A stretch of DNA of 64,000 bases from Bidens hawaiensis (Eukaryota; Streptophyta; Magnoliopsida; Asterales; Asteraceae). Position numbers and translations under genes: made by a program. This document shows positions 1-10,740 of the stretch, in pieces. The notes beneath the pieces are model-generated. The model searched no databases. It saw nothing but the letters and a program-made list of their open reading frames with translations, and was not told the DNA's origin. The stretch lies in assembly GCA_021521415.1 (NCBI GenBank), contig JAIQDT010002062.1, forward strand, positions 186,001 through 250,000, given 5' to 3'. Every line of letters starts with the position of its first letter. Position 1 is the first letter of the stretch.

Positions 1-1509
1 AGTCTTTATCGGTGTTGCTAGCTTCAATTTCTTGTATGAGCACATCCTTCACAACTGAATCATGTTCGAGTTCAAATACTCGACGTTGTAAGGCTTGTAT
101 ATCCACAGGTTCAGCATCAAGAATAATAACCTTGCCCTTATCTTGCAAAAATATATCTTACATAGCAAGAATGTGAGCAATTTTCTCAGTAGCACTGGAG
201 CTTGACTGACCAATCGAATTAGAGGATCCCGATGGCTCGTCAAAGAAAGGAATATCATCTTCAAAATCAAATTCATGTGCTATGTCATCAAAAATCTTCT
301 CTTGTGATGGAGGTTTAGCAGTGGGTGAGCCTGTCTCAACATGAGTCTCAGCAGTTTCTGACTCACGCTCTGGTTGTAGGCTTGTTGTTGTTGCAGTCTG
401 AGTAATCAGCACGCCAGGTCTTGGATCTTTCTTTGTTCGTTTTCTTGGAACAATATCGGTGGCTGGTTCTTCAAAGATCTCTTAATATTGTGTCTCAGTG
501 ACTGATTGAGGAGGTTTCAATGCAGTCGACTAGATCTGTTCTTTAATTGATCAGCAGTAGGAGTAGTTTCAGCATCTTGGTGTTCTATCTCCATGTGTTG
601 TACTGGAGATCTTTCAGGTTCATCATCGTCTGAAATGGTTTCAAACACATCAATGAACCTCTGAGCAGCTATCACATGCTCATTAGCAACTTGAGCACTA
701 GATGGTACAGGCTCAGTCTCAGCAAATTTACCGAACTTGACCAGTTCATGAAGGCCTTTGTAGACAACCTTCGATCCTTTTCTCGATTGCCTCATCAGCC
801 CAAAGGTATTGGGACCAATGGCTTTCAGATCAAGTGTCTCTACAGATTTGACAAGATCGGGATAATGGGAGTCAAATATCATCTGTAGAAACCTTGGGTA
901 CATGAGAAACATCTCATTCTTCTTCCCCTTCAAGTTGCTCATCATTTCATTGAACACGAACTTTGATTAATTATAGTTCCAGTTCATGATCAGAGCAAAT
1001 ACAATCGACATTTGAATGTGGCTAATCTCGTATGATACTCCTTTGCGTCCTGACACACATGTAAAGAACGTGTGAATCAGGAACCTCCAGTATTGATGGA
1101 AAAGTTTCTTTATAGCTGGAGGATAGGATCCTTCATAACCCATCCTGACTAAAACTTCAATGACGGTATCAGATGGATATTCCATTGGGTAGTCTGGTTG
1201 ATCTTCGAATAGAAGAAATTCACGTATAATGGTCTTTGATATGACGACCGGATTCTTTTGAACTATGGAGTCAATAGTAACAGCCCCCCCCCCCCCCCCG
1301 ACACCTCGTTGATTAATAGAGGCATTATTCCAGAACTCCGTGATCATCTTCTTGCATATAACAGAAGTTTCTCGTATAGCATGAGAAATCCTGCATGTGT
1401 TGAGCCCCGCGATTATAGATTTGAATTCCTTATGTAACAAAGGTGGATCATACAGACATCCAGCTATATTGTGAGTATCCACAAACTTTAATGGAGCTTG
1501 ATCAGCCAT
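1..1509 (-). pseudogene. Extra ORF downstream of copia pol (Asteraceae 'longin-like' annotated family), broken
   Basis: Reading begins at the ATG at 1509 with MADQAPLKFVDTHN. It continues through KFVDTHNIAGCLYD, PVVISKTIIREFLL and FLIHTFFTC, then FLMYPRFLQMIFD near 900, and a low-complexity acidic, Ser/Pro-rich tail. From memory this order matches proteins annotated 'synaptobrevin, longin-like' in Asteraceae that accompany copia elements; I cannot verify a true longin fold. One in-frame TAA at 967-969 interrupts the reading, which resumes in the same frame at 964. A frameshift lies between 517 and 412 and a further stop at 158-160. The reading runs off the window at 1. Function is unknown. 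Confidence 0.6.
1284..1299. repeat. C16 homopolymer (poly-Gly run inside the extra ORF)
   Basis: Sixteen consecutive C on the plus strand encode a glycine run on the minus strand of the extra ORF. It is prone to slippage, so the frame here may vary between copies or be a sequencing artefact. Confidence 0.9.
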
Positions 1510-2111
1510 TACTGCAACAAACGATTCAAGTTAATAAAATTTTCACTTAAATTTACAATAACTTGATATTATGAGGACATATATTAAGATTACAAGACAT
1601 TAGGGACCAATCATGATAATATCAGATTATATGGATAACTAATGTAAATTAATATTGTTTTTTTTATATTGGATTTCGGTCCTGAGGAGTGTTTTCTGTC
1701 CACATATTGAGATTTCGGTCCAATTTATGGTTCTGTGTCCACAGTTTTCGGTCTAGACTTGGGTTTTCTGTCATTCAAGGGGGTTCTCGGTCAACAATTC
1801 AACTGAGAACTCTTGTTTGACCACACATTTTCGGTCAAAGTAACTCGAAAACCCTAGATCTAAGAAATCATGTGATTTCGGCTGGAAACCCTTTGAACTT
1901 CTCCTCGAGAGATGAGTTTTCTTCTCCAATAAATCACCATTGAGACCTGCAACTTCATGAATCTCTCAATACACTCTAACACAAATCAAGATATCAACAG
2001 TTTAACCTATATTCTATGCCGTTATTATCACAAGAATGACAATCAATCATCGATCTAAACCATTTACCATTCACGATGAACCGAAAATGCTACCCTTCGT
2101 ATGTGTTTACC
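1510..2111 (-). other. Candidate 5' UTR intron of the extra ORF
   Basis: On the minus strand, CAACAG|GTAAACAC gives a good donor after 2111. TTTGTTGCAG|TA then ATG gives an excellent acceptor ending at 1512, two bases before the extra ORF start. The intervening 600 bp is AT-rich and has no long reading frame. Together with the TATA box at 2256-2265 this predicts a short non-coding first exon of about 120 bases spliced straight to the start codon. It is predicted from sequence only. The stretch also holds the repeated short word listed separately. Confidence 0.5.
1672..1860 (+). repeat. Degenerate repeats of TTTCGGTC / TTCTCGGTCAA
   Basis: At least eight variants (TTTCGGTCC, TTTTCGGTCTAG, TTCTCGGTCAAC, TTTTCGGTCAAAG, TTTCTGTCC) fall in 190 bp. 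The same word, in the opposite orientation relative to the copia coding strand, fills the copia leader at 20530-20760. Confidence 0.7.
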
Positions 2112-2255
2112 TGTTGATGAGTTGAAATCACAAAGCAACTTGAAATATAGGAGATTGTGAGTCTTAATAATCACAAAAGATTAAGAGGTTTTCGGCCGGA
2201 GAGAGAACAAATATAATATGTTTTGGAATATGACACCAATAATGCACATGAGGCC

Positions 2256-2265
2256 CTTTTATATC
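2256..2265 (-). promoter_or_regulatory. TATA box upstream of the extra ORF
   Basis: The minus strand reads GATATAAAAGGGCC, a strong plant TATA box, 145 bp upstream of the candidate splice donor. It suggests that the extra ORF may be transcribed from an internal promoter rather than only from the LTR. The remaining sequence from 2266 to 2647 contains nothing else I can identify. Confidence 0.5.
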
Positions 2266-2647
2266 TCAAAATTCTTAATGTAGGCCGAATACCCAGATGG
2301 GCCGAGGACCCAGATGTAAGCCAAGCCCAAGAAAATTCGTTTAAACCAATATTAAGGGTCACATGGTATGAAGGCAGGTTTAAGCCCAATACTTACTTGA
2401 ACCATGATTTAAAAACGATTCCTTATAGCACCCGTTTCGATGAGAGTAAATTAAAGGTAAAAATGGAATAAAATAATATAAAATGAATAAAAAGTAAATA
2501 AAACTAAATTTAAACACTCGGTCTTCTTATAATTTGAAAAAACTTTTGGGATCAGATTTCAGTTTAGATAAAAACGCTGTCATTGAGAAAAGATCCGAAC
2601 ATGGAATCATATTGATTAAGATGCTTTCACAAAGATTCATGTTCAGC

Positions 2648-2652
2648 GTTAT
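2648..2652. repeat. Target-site duplication GTTAT, left copy
   Basis: GTTAT directly precedes the TG of the left Tat LTR. The identical GTTAT at 12489-12493 follows the CA of the right LTR, which proves one retroviral-type insertion and intact element ends. Confidence 0.95.
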
Positions 2653-3712
2653 TGTTAGGGCACGGAAATTTGACACTGTGGATACGTTAACCTGACATAT
2701 GTTCTTGGATCAGTTATCCTTAGACAAATCCTGTCAGGATCAGTGGTCGTCAATACTTGGTATTATTAACAATTGTTACTAGTGTGTAGGTTGTTATTTA
2801 ATAAGTGTAACGACTCCAAGACTTATTCCACCGGATATCTTGCTATTGGACTTGTCAAACACGTGGTCAAATGGCTGTAACACGTTTAGTGGGAGAAGTG
2901 GCGGATTTATAGGACTTCTTGTCGAGTCACAAATAATTGAGCACTGAGGATATGTTATTCTTGAAGACATGTCTGGATCAATTATCTTTCTGAAGAGTTC
3001 CAGAGCTATGTCAGGATCATGGATCCTCGGTATTTGGTGATGTTAACGGTTGTTTCTTATATGAAGGCTGATATTTATCAAGTGTAACGGCTGAAGGACG
3101 TGGTCTACCTAATTTTATGCTACAAGGCACCTCCAGCACGTGGTCAATGGTGAAGACTAAGTTAGTGGGAGTAGTGCCATAAAAATAGGAGTTAGTTAGC
3201 CTTTATTTTTATTTATATTGAGATATGATCAAAATTAGGGCACTACACACTCATTAGCTGCAGATTTTCACAAACACTCTCTATAGAACTCTTTATAGCA
3301 GCTAGTTCACACACTTAGATATTCTTTGTAATCTTTGATCATATCTCCACATTTGTAACCCGATTTTTACCATTAATAAACTTGACGGTGATAATTTTCA
3401 CCGTCCGGGGGTTTTTTGTGCCGTAGATCACGATAATCATATACTCGTCGACCAAAGGTTACCTTATTGATCATTGACTAAAGTAATCCGACCAAAATTA
3501 TCTTATTAATCCTTGACCGGAGTTATTTACCAAAGATTACCTTGATAAGTTTTGACCGAAGTAAGACTATCTTGGTTAAGGGCTTTTTCCCTCGTGATCA
3601 AACCTTTGTGTTCACTAATATTCCGATTACACACTTGTCATTATCAAGTTAGCACCTTACCTCACTTAACAGATTTGGATACTTGATCCTTAACAGATTT
3701 TTATCCAAAACA
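2653..3712 (+). repeat. Left (5') LTR of the Tat element
   Basis: Starts TGTTAGGGCACGG and ends ATCCAAAACA. It matches 11426-12488 along its whole length. I see no convincing TATA box. U3 has an internal duplication (2706-2833 against 2974-3110). Near the 3' end, three imperfect copies of a 'gaccgaagtaa / accaaagattacctt' motif lie between 3450 and 3580. Confidence 0.95.
2706..3110 (+). repeat. Imperfect direct duplication in the Tat LTR U3
   Basis: 2706-2833 and 2974-3110 share an ordered series: TGGATCA, TTATC, GTCAGGATCA, TATTTGGT, TTAAC, GTTGTTTCTTAT, AGTGTAACGGCT and a final CC-rich end. The same pair occurs in the right LTR, so it predates insertion. Confidence 0.7.
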
Positions 3713-3715
3713 ATT

Positions 3716-3733
3716 TAGCGTCCACTGTGGGGC
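3716..3733 (+). promoter_or_regulatory. Primer binding site of the Tat element
   Basis: TAGCGTCCACTGTGGGGC lies 3 bp after the LTR end. It resembles the TGGCGCCCACCGTGGGGC type of plant gypsy PBS (tRNA-Lys-like) with three mismatches, two of which could be C-to-T or G-to-A decay. Confidence 0.6.
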
Positions 3734-3797
3734 AATTGGTGCCGTAATCCATATTATTCTTATCATTCTCAACTTTTTCATACCCATATCACTATCA

Positions 3798-6230
3798 ATG
3801 GCCTCTCAATCAACCTCTGCTTCATCAACCATGCCGGCCATGGCTCCTCTCTCATCGAGGACTTTGCCACCGATTCCTCCGCCAATCACGGGAACGCAAC
3901 GGCCTGCTGCTGCTGGGAGCAAGACGCAACTACCAGTCTTCCAGAGCTCAAGGACCGCTGCTACTGCCCCGGTGGTTAATACTAACAGTGATGTTTCATC
4001 TATGTTTTCGCAGGTTAAAACATACATGGAGCAGCAGAATAAGACTAATCAGAGGATCCTCCGTGAGATAGAGGATCACAAGAAGAACAAGAGGCCAGCA
4101 GAGGATCTCACCCCCCTGATACCAAGGATACTGGATTTCACCAGTCCAGAATCCATGGCTCAGTTCTCTCAAGGATCATCCATCCTTCAACAGGGGTCCA
4201 TGGGTCAACAGACTCAAGGATCTTCGCTATTTCAGCCAGGATCATCCATCCTTCAACAGGGGTACATGGGTCAACAGACTCGAGGATCCTCACTAATTCA
4301 GCCTGGATCATCTATCCTTCAATAGGGGTCCATGGGTCAACAGACTCGAGGATCCTTGCTAATTCAGCCAGGATCATCTATCCTTCAACAGGGGTCCATG
4401 GGTCAACAGACTCAAGGATCCTCGCTATTTCAGCCAGGATCATCTATCCTTCAACAGGGATCCATGGGTCAGCAGAATCAAGGATTCTTATATTATCAGC
4501 AAGGATCAGTCATCCTTCCACAAGGATTCTATGGTACCCAACCTCAAGGATCCTTCATCCCGAATCAAGGATCCTTCTTTCCGAATCAAGGATCCTCAGG
4601 CGTCCAACATCAACGATCCTCCGAAGTCCATGAAGGAGACATAATCCCCATGCAGATTATAGCCTCTAGAGGACCAACTCTTATCACAAACTCCTCCTAT
4701 CCCATCTACTCATCCGAGATGCCAACCTTCACTAATCAAAGAGGTAACTTGTATGATCCTTTATCCTTAGATGCTAACCGTGGTTCCATGCAGGATGCAG
4801 GTATCAACCAAGCTATGGCCAAGGAGCTGCATAAGCTCAAAGATATGATATCCAGTGTTCCCGGGGTCATAAGACCAATTCCCGAGATACCTGAGGGAAG
4901 TCACAGAGTATCCAGATTCGCTCCGCCTATCTGTGGTGCTGAAATCCCGAAGCGGTTCCAGACTCCGAATATGAAGACTTACGACGGGACCACTGATCCT
5001 GAAGAACATGTAGCATAGTATAGGGAAAGGTTGAGATCAATGCTATTCCGGAGAGACTCAAAGAAGCTTGCCTATGCAAGGGCTTTGGATCCACACTAAC
5101 GGGAGCTGCTCTAAAATGGCTGCTAAGTCTTCCTCCCTTTTCAATTACTTCTTTCTCTCACTTAGTTAACTTGTTTAACACTCAATTTTCCCGTAGTCGG
5201 AAATTTTAGAGGTTAACCAGTGATTTATATCGTGGTGTCCAACCTAGTGATGAACCCCTTAGGGACTTCGTCACCAGATTTGGCAAGGAAGCTCTAGAAA
5301 TCCCAAATCTTGACATGACTACTGCTGTTGAAGCATTCAAGATGGGAATTCAAAAGAGCTCCCCCTTTTATGATGATTTAGTGATGACTCCATGCAGGAC
5401 ATTAGACGAAGTAAGAAACAGGGCGTTAAGATACATCGGATTGAAAGAAGACAAAAGGATCCAGGATCGTCTTGGAGGACAAACGAAACAAGAAACTCCC
5501 GAGAAGAATAAAGGATCCTGGAATAGAAACCACAATTCAAAGTCATTCGCCAAGCCCAATAATCACAACGTGTGGGCAGTTGAAGAAGGAGATGACGATG
5601 AAGAATATTCTTGCATCTCTGATTATTGTTTCTCTGTGGATACTCATGGCTTGATCTATGCCATGAAGGATCTGGGAGAAAAAGCAAGGTGGCCCAGAAA
5701 AAATGAGAAGGTTGTCGGCTTCAAGGACAAGTCTAAGTGGTGCGCTTTCCACGAAGATTTTGGCCACGCAACAGACGAATGCATCGGCTTAAGGAGGGAA
5801 ATTGGTTACCTCCTGAGCAAGGGTCACTTTAAAGAACTCTTGGGAAGGAAGAAATCCAATATCCAAGATCCTGAAGACCTTCCACAGAAAGCAACACCGC
5901 CACCACCAGATGCTCATGTGATCAACTTTGTCTCCATAGACTACGAATTATTTCAAGATTCTTGTGCCATAAGAGAAGATCCCGTAGTAGAATTCGAACT
6001 GGACGACGAGAGAAGACCGCTTATCCCCACTACTCGAATGACTGATCAGAGAATTTTTTTTAATTCAAGGATCCAGGATCCTCACCAGGACAAGCTGGAT
6101 GTGCGAACGGTCAATATCATTTCAGGAGGTTCAAACATATGTGGAACTTCTTTCTCTGCAGCAAAAAGACTCGCTAAAGAGATAAAGATGGATAACGGAG
6201 ATCAACCAATAGTGTCAACCACCCTAACAA
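3798..6230 (+). pseudogene. gag: Tat gag (capsid and nucleocapsid), interrupted
   Basis: Starts MASQSTSASSTMPAM and reads through a Gln/Ser/Gly-rich N-terminal region with 22-residue repeats. The conserved capsid core follows: PEEHVA at 5005, then, after frame changes, LTGAALKWLLSLPP around 5110, LRDFVTRFGKEAL near 5260 and SPFYDDLVMTPCRTLDEVR around 5360. A zinc knuckle of CX2HX4HX4C type (CAFHEDFGHATDEC) lies near 5740-5780. Breaks: TAG at 4323-4325 where the sister repeats have CAG; TAG near 5017 where the family has Gln; at least one frameshift between 5018 and 5110 and another stop near 5207. The C-terminal half from 5315 is open. The product would package the element RNA in cytoplasmic particles. 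Confidence 0.85.
4173..4502 (+). repeat. 66-bp in-frame tandem repeats in gag (five copies)
   Basis: Exact 66-bp period beginning at 4173, 4239, 4305, 4371 and 4437, the last copy diverging. Each unit encodes 22 residues of the form GSSILQQGSMGQQTQGSS followed by LFQP. The third copy carries the CAG-to-TAG stop. A looser series of GGATCC-containing Gln/Gly repeats continues to about 4620. Confidence 0.95.
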
Positions 6231-6730
6231 CAGACAAGAGAATCTTCTTCGATGAGGAAGACAAAATGAACATTCAGGATCCTCATCATGACGGTTTGAT
6301 TATTACTTTATTTATCTCTAATCATTATGTACGCAGGATCCTAGTAGACGGCGGCAGCTCGATCAAAATTTTCCCACATGATGTCCTAAAGAAAATGAAC
6401 ATCCCGGATTCAGAAATCATCCCTAGAACATCGGTGCTAGTTGGTTTCAGTGACGAAACCAAGAAGACACCGGGGGATATCAACCTCCCAATTTATATCG
6501 AAGGGTTAAATTCATACCAGAAATTTTGTGTTATAGATAACCTTTCATGTTGCAATGTTATTTTAGGTAGGCCGTGGCTCCATGGAATGAAGGCTGTAGC
6601 CTCAACTTCCCACCAGTGCATCAAGTTACCTACTCCTTCGGGAGTTGTAAAGATAGTAGGTGACCAAGCGGAGGCAAAGAATTATTATTCATCATCAATG
6701 AAGCCAACAGCCAAGCCGGCCTTAGCATAG
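6231..6730 (+). CDS. Tat aspartic protease (C-terminal part of the open gag-PR frame)
   Basis: Open in the same frame as the gag C-terminus (5315-6730). The catalytic loop is ILVDGGSSIKIF near 6340-6375; Tat elements use D-G-G-S where most retropepsins have D-T/S-G-A. A flap-like region follows, then CNVILGRPWLHGMKAVAST, the conserved ILGRPWL helix, around 6555-6600. The frame ends in TAG at 6728-6730. The protease would cleave the Gag-Pol polyprotein. The domain itself is unbroken, but the element around it is not functional. Confidence 0.85.
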
Positions 6731-6754
6731 CAACTACAGCAACATCCTAGGGAC

Positions 6755-7700
6755 GTGATGGAAGCTCGGGAGAAAGACCTTAAAGAAGTATCATTGGACC
6801 CCGAGGATCCTGAAATAAAGGTGTTCCTAGGATCCAGTATCCCAAGTAAGATTGAGGAGGATATAATATCCTTCTTAGGGCGAAGAAGATATACCTTTGC
6901 CTTCAAGCACTCGGACATGACAAGTATTTCAAAAGAGGTAATCACTCATAAACTCTGCCTTGATTTATCTGTTAAACCCGTCCATCAGAAGCGAAGAAAA
7001 TTCGCTCCTGAGAGGAACAAGATCATACAAGAAGAAGTTGAAAAACTTCTTAAGGCCGGTATGATCAGAGAGGTTCTGTATCCTCGATGGCTAGCTAATG
7101 TGGTCGTTGTTTCAAAAAAGAATGGAAAGTGGAGGGTGTGTGTCGATTTTACTGATTTTAACAAGGCATGCCCCAAGGATCCTTTCCGATTACCACATAT
7201 AGATTCCATGGTGGATGCAACGGCAGGACATGAAATGCTTACCTTTATGGATGCTTCCTCTGGATTTCAACAAATTCAGATGGAACCATCTGATCAAGAG
7301 GATACAACATTCATGACTCCTACCGACATATACTGTTAAACTGCTATGCCGTTTGGACTATGAAATGCAGGGGCAACATACCAAAGATTAGTCAACATGA
7401 TGTTTAAGGATCAGTTGGGTAAGACTATGGAGGTCTACATAGATGATATGGTGGTAAAATCAAAGAAAGCTGAGGATCACCTCAGAGACCTCGAGGAAGC
7501 ATTCAACATCCTCGACCAATATAACATGAAACTGAATCCTTCAAAATGCCACTTTGGTGTTAAGGCTGGAAAGTTTCTGGGATATATGGTGACCAAGAGA
7601 GGAATTGAAGCAAGCCCCGAGCAGATTGAAGCTATCCTTAAATTGAAATCTCCTACAAATACAAAGGATGTCCAAACGCTCACAGGAAGAATAGCCGCTC
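6755..7700 (+). pseudogene. pol: Tat reverse transcriptase, two in-frame stops
   Basis: Begins with the connecting region and KVFLGSSIPSKIEEDI. RT motifs follow: HKLCLDLSVKPVHQKRRKFA, VEKLLKAGMIREV, WLANVVVVSKKNGKWRVCVD, FTDFNKACPKDPFRLPHID, MDASSGFQQIQM, then TAMPFGL and NAGATYQRLVN, and the catalytic YIDD at 7436-7447. The thumb region reads LNPSKCHFGVKAGKFLGYMV. TAA at 7337-7339 and TGA shortly after (near 7361) interrupt an otherwise continuous frame between TDIYC and NAGATYQ. The enzyme would copy the element RNA to DNA. Confidence 0.9.
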
Positions 7701-7789
7701 TCAATCGATTTATCTCAAGATCCTCCGAGAAATGTAAAGACTTCTACGATATTCTTAGAAAGAATAAGAAGTTTGAATGGACAGAAAAA

Positions 7790-8275
7790 CATGAGGCAAC
7801 ACTCAAGTCGTTGAAGGACTACTTATCCTCAGCACCATCCTTAATGAGGCCTGTGGATGGAGAATCCTTGTATTTATACTTAGCAGTTTCAGGTAATGTA
7901 GTAAGTGTTGTTCTCGTTAAGGATCATGAAGGTGAACAACACCCCGTATATTATGTAAGTAAGAGTCTATTAGATGCAGAAGCCAGGTACTCTCATCTTG
8001 AAAAATTAATTCTTGCTTTAATTATGGCTTCTACTAAATTGAGACATTATTTTGAAACTCATCCTATTATTTTAAGAACTAATTATCTGGTGAAGAATGT
8101 TCTTAGAAAACCAAAGTTATCAGGAAGAATGGCCAAATGGGCAGTGAAGTTAAGTGCATATGATATCTAGTACGAGCCGAGAACATCAATCAAGTCTCAA
8201 GCACTGGCGGACTTTTTGGCTGATTTCACTAGTGATCTACAAAAAGAAGCTGACTTGGAGGTCCAACAACTGGAA
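7790..8275 (+). pseudogene. Tat first RNase H domain (degenerate) and tether
   Basis: FEWTEKHEATLKSLKDYLSS leads to LYLYLAVSGNVVSVVLV, HPVYYVSKSLLDAEARY and MAKWAVKLSAYDI. The first catalytic Asp is replaced within LYLAVS, as is normal in Tat where this RNase H has decayed to a structural tether. A TAG at 8168-8170 breaks YDI*YEPR, where the family has Gln. The frame continues through SQALADFLADFT. Confidence 0.8.
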
Positions 8276-8280
8276 AAGAT

Positions 8281-8547
8281 CAAGGATTGTTGGATCCTCT
8301 TCACTGATGGAGCATCCAACGTAAGAGGAACGAGATTGGGCATACTACTGAAATCGCCACAGGGGGACATAATACCCTAGTCCATTGCATGTGCATTCCA
8401 AGCTACCAAAAATGAAGCAGAATACGAAGCACTTATAGCAGGTTTACTCTTAGCCAAAAATATGAGGATCAGGTATCTTCAAGTTTATATGGATTTTTAC
8501 TCATTACTAACCACTTTAACGGTTCTTATACCGTACAAGGTGAAAAT
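8281..8547 (+). pseudogene. Tat second (archaeal-type) RNase H
   Basis: CWILFTDGASNVRGTRLG carries the first catalytic Asp and NEAEYEALIAGLLLA the Glu; LQVYMDFYSLL holds the third acidic site. This extra RNase H between pol RNase H and integrase defines Tat elements. A TAG near 8378-8380 (IIP*SIAC) again replaces an expected Gln codon. A frameshift near 8530 separates it from the integrase frame. Confidence 0.85.
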
Positions 8548-10037
8548 ATGATCAAATATTTAGAAATTGGTAAAGAATTAGCAAAATCCTTCGAAGTGTT
8601 TAGTATAGTACAGGTACCAAGAGAAGAAAATGCCAGGGCAGACGCTTTGGCAAATTTAGCCTCATCCCTAAAAATACCAGAAAATACCAAGATCCCAATT
8701 ATTCACATACTCTCGCCAGCAATAGGAGAGCAAGAAGTTGGGAAAATAACAAATGATAAGCAGATTGTGCTTTGGGAACCATTATCCTTGGACAATCAAG
8801 GATCCTGGATCCTCCCGATCAAAAAGTACATACAAACAGGAGAAATTCCAACAACGGAGAATCCCAGATCCTTCAAACTCAAGGTATCACAGTACATTTT
8901 ATTAGATGATATGCTATATAGAAAATCTCTTGCAGGTCCATACTTGAGGTGCATCGAGGATCCTGAGATCAAAGAAGTACTCAAGAATTTTCATGAAGGA
9001 GAATGCGGCAACGACACAGGTGGAAGAGCACTATTTTCTAGGATACTTAGAACTGGATACTTCTGGCCAACAATGAGGAAGGATGCAGTGGAGTATTTAA
9101 GGAAATGTGATGCTTGTCAAAGACATGCAAACATCCTTCATCAGCCAGCGGAGCCTTTATATCCTATATCCTCCTCTTGGCCTTTCATGAAATGGGGTAT
9201 GGATATTGTAGGCAAGCTACCAAAAGCACCCGGTGGAAAAGTCTTTATGCTTGCTATGACTGACTACTTCTCCAAATGGATTGAGGCAGAAGCACTTGTA
9301 CAAGTCCGAGAAAGGGAGGTAATATATTTTATTAAACGAAATATTATAACTAGATTTGGTACTTCTGCTGAAATTGTTTGTGACAATGATTCCCAATTTA
9401 TCGGGAATAGAACCACTAACTTTTGTGACAGTTGGGGCATCAAAATGATTACTTCCAATCCGGTTCATCCTCAAGCCAATGGTCAAGCAGAGTCTAGCAA
9501 CAAAATCATCATCAACAATCTGAAGAAGAAGCTAGGATCCAAGAAGGGAAAATGGGCTGAAGAACTTCCTTATGTTCTTTGGGCAGACAGAACAACTCCA
9601 AAGAATGCAACAGGTCAAACACCCTTTTCATTGGTGTTTGGATCTGAAGCAGTAATTCCCACAGAAATGGTGGTTCCTACTGCGAGAACGAGCATCCGTG
9701 ATCCTCAAGCCAATGAGGAAATCCTTCTTGAAGACTTGGATACTATAGAAGAACTCAGAGACCTAGCAAAGATCAGAATGGCAGCTTATCAACAAAGGGT
9801 AGCTGGGGCAACCACAAAAATATCAGAATCAGAAGATTTCAAGAAGGAGATTTGGTGTTAAGGAAAGCCTTCCAAAACACAAAAAATCCAGCTGATGGGA
9901 AGCTAGCGCCCAAATGGGAAGGACCTTATCAGATTGAGTCGGAAGCAGGAAATGGGGCATATCATTTGCTCACAATGGAAGGCAATAGACTACCAAGAGC
10001 ATGGAATGCTATCCACCTAAAGAAATACTTTTTCTAA
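8548..10037 (+). pseudogene. pol: Tat integrase, near-intact with one frameshift
   Basis: The open frame 8548-9861 holds an RNase H remnant (VPREENARADALANLAS), the zinc-binding domain (HEGECGNDTGG ... CDACQRH) and the catalytic core. The second zinc His is Asp here (GNDTGG for GNHTGG). The DDE triad is visible: Asp in [10 protein letters not shown], Asp in IVCDNDSQF, Glu in GQAESSNK. A single-base shift around 9850 moves the C-terminal domain (GDLVLRKAFQNT ... WNAIHLKKYFF) into the frame 9852-10037, ending TAA. The enzyme inserts the DNA copy into the genome. Confidence 0.9.
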
Positions 10038-10540
10038 TCAGGATCCAGTATCCTGAGAGGATATATTATCTTTAAAGGATCAATGATCCTAAAATCGGTA
10101 ATATCTTTTTGATTACTTATCCATTTTATATTCTTGTTATTCTAAGGATAATATATTCTTAACATTTATCTTTTCCAAGTTTTTAAGTAACAATACAGAT
10201 TTCAATAAGAGGTTCAATGTCTAAGAGGTTGGCCACCTCTCCTTTACATATAAGGTACTTTACTATTTCCCTTGGCCTTGCCCACGATTGGGTATGACCC
10301 CCGATGGTCATATCCCCTAAGGTTTAAAGGTTTTCACCCTTCTCACGATTGCCAGTTGCGCACGCTATACGACGTATAGTTCGGGGTAGCAGGACCAGTA
10401 CACGCTTAGTGGCTGACAATTTCGTTGTCTCCGGCTATATGGAGGATCCTACGAATAATGGTAGACGTACCATTTCCTAAGGTTTAAGGGGTTTTCTCCT
10501 CTTCTCAAGGGCCATGTCGCCAGTTAACATCCGTATCTTT

Positions 10541-10740
10541 GGGCCAGTCCCCAGTTTGGGCTTGTCCCCAATATTTGGGCTTGTCCCAAGTTTAACACCA
10601 GTTGCACGGGCTTGTCCCCAGATTACACGGGCTTGTCCCTAGATTACACGGGCTTGTCCCCAGATTACACGGGCTTGTCCCCAGATGCACGGGCTTGTCC
10701 CCAATTTATTATTTGGGCTTGTCCCCAGCTTGTTGGGTTT
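10541..10740 (+). repeat. Minisatellite with GGGCTTGTCCCCA core in the Tat 3' UTR
   Basis: Eight clear copies of GGGCTTGTCCC(C/T/A)A begin near 10558, 10577, 10608, 10629, 10650, 10671, 10691 and 10714. The middle five are spaced at 20-21 bp as CACGGGCTTGTCCCCAGATT units; flanking copies are looser. Tat 3' UTRs are known to be hypervariable and to seed satellite arrays. Confidence 0.9.

Noticed and set aside
9217..9486. Minus-strand frames opposite the Tat integrase
   Set aside because: Antisense shadows of a well-supported integrase frame.
6230..10037. Endogenous pararetrovirus (caulimovirid) origin for any pol region
   Set aside because: All pol regions have integrase and LTRs in Ty3-gypsy or Ty1-copia order, and no movement-protein or viral coat motifs are visible.
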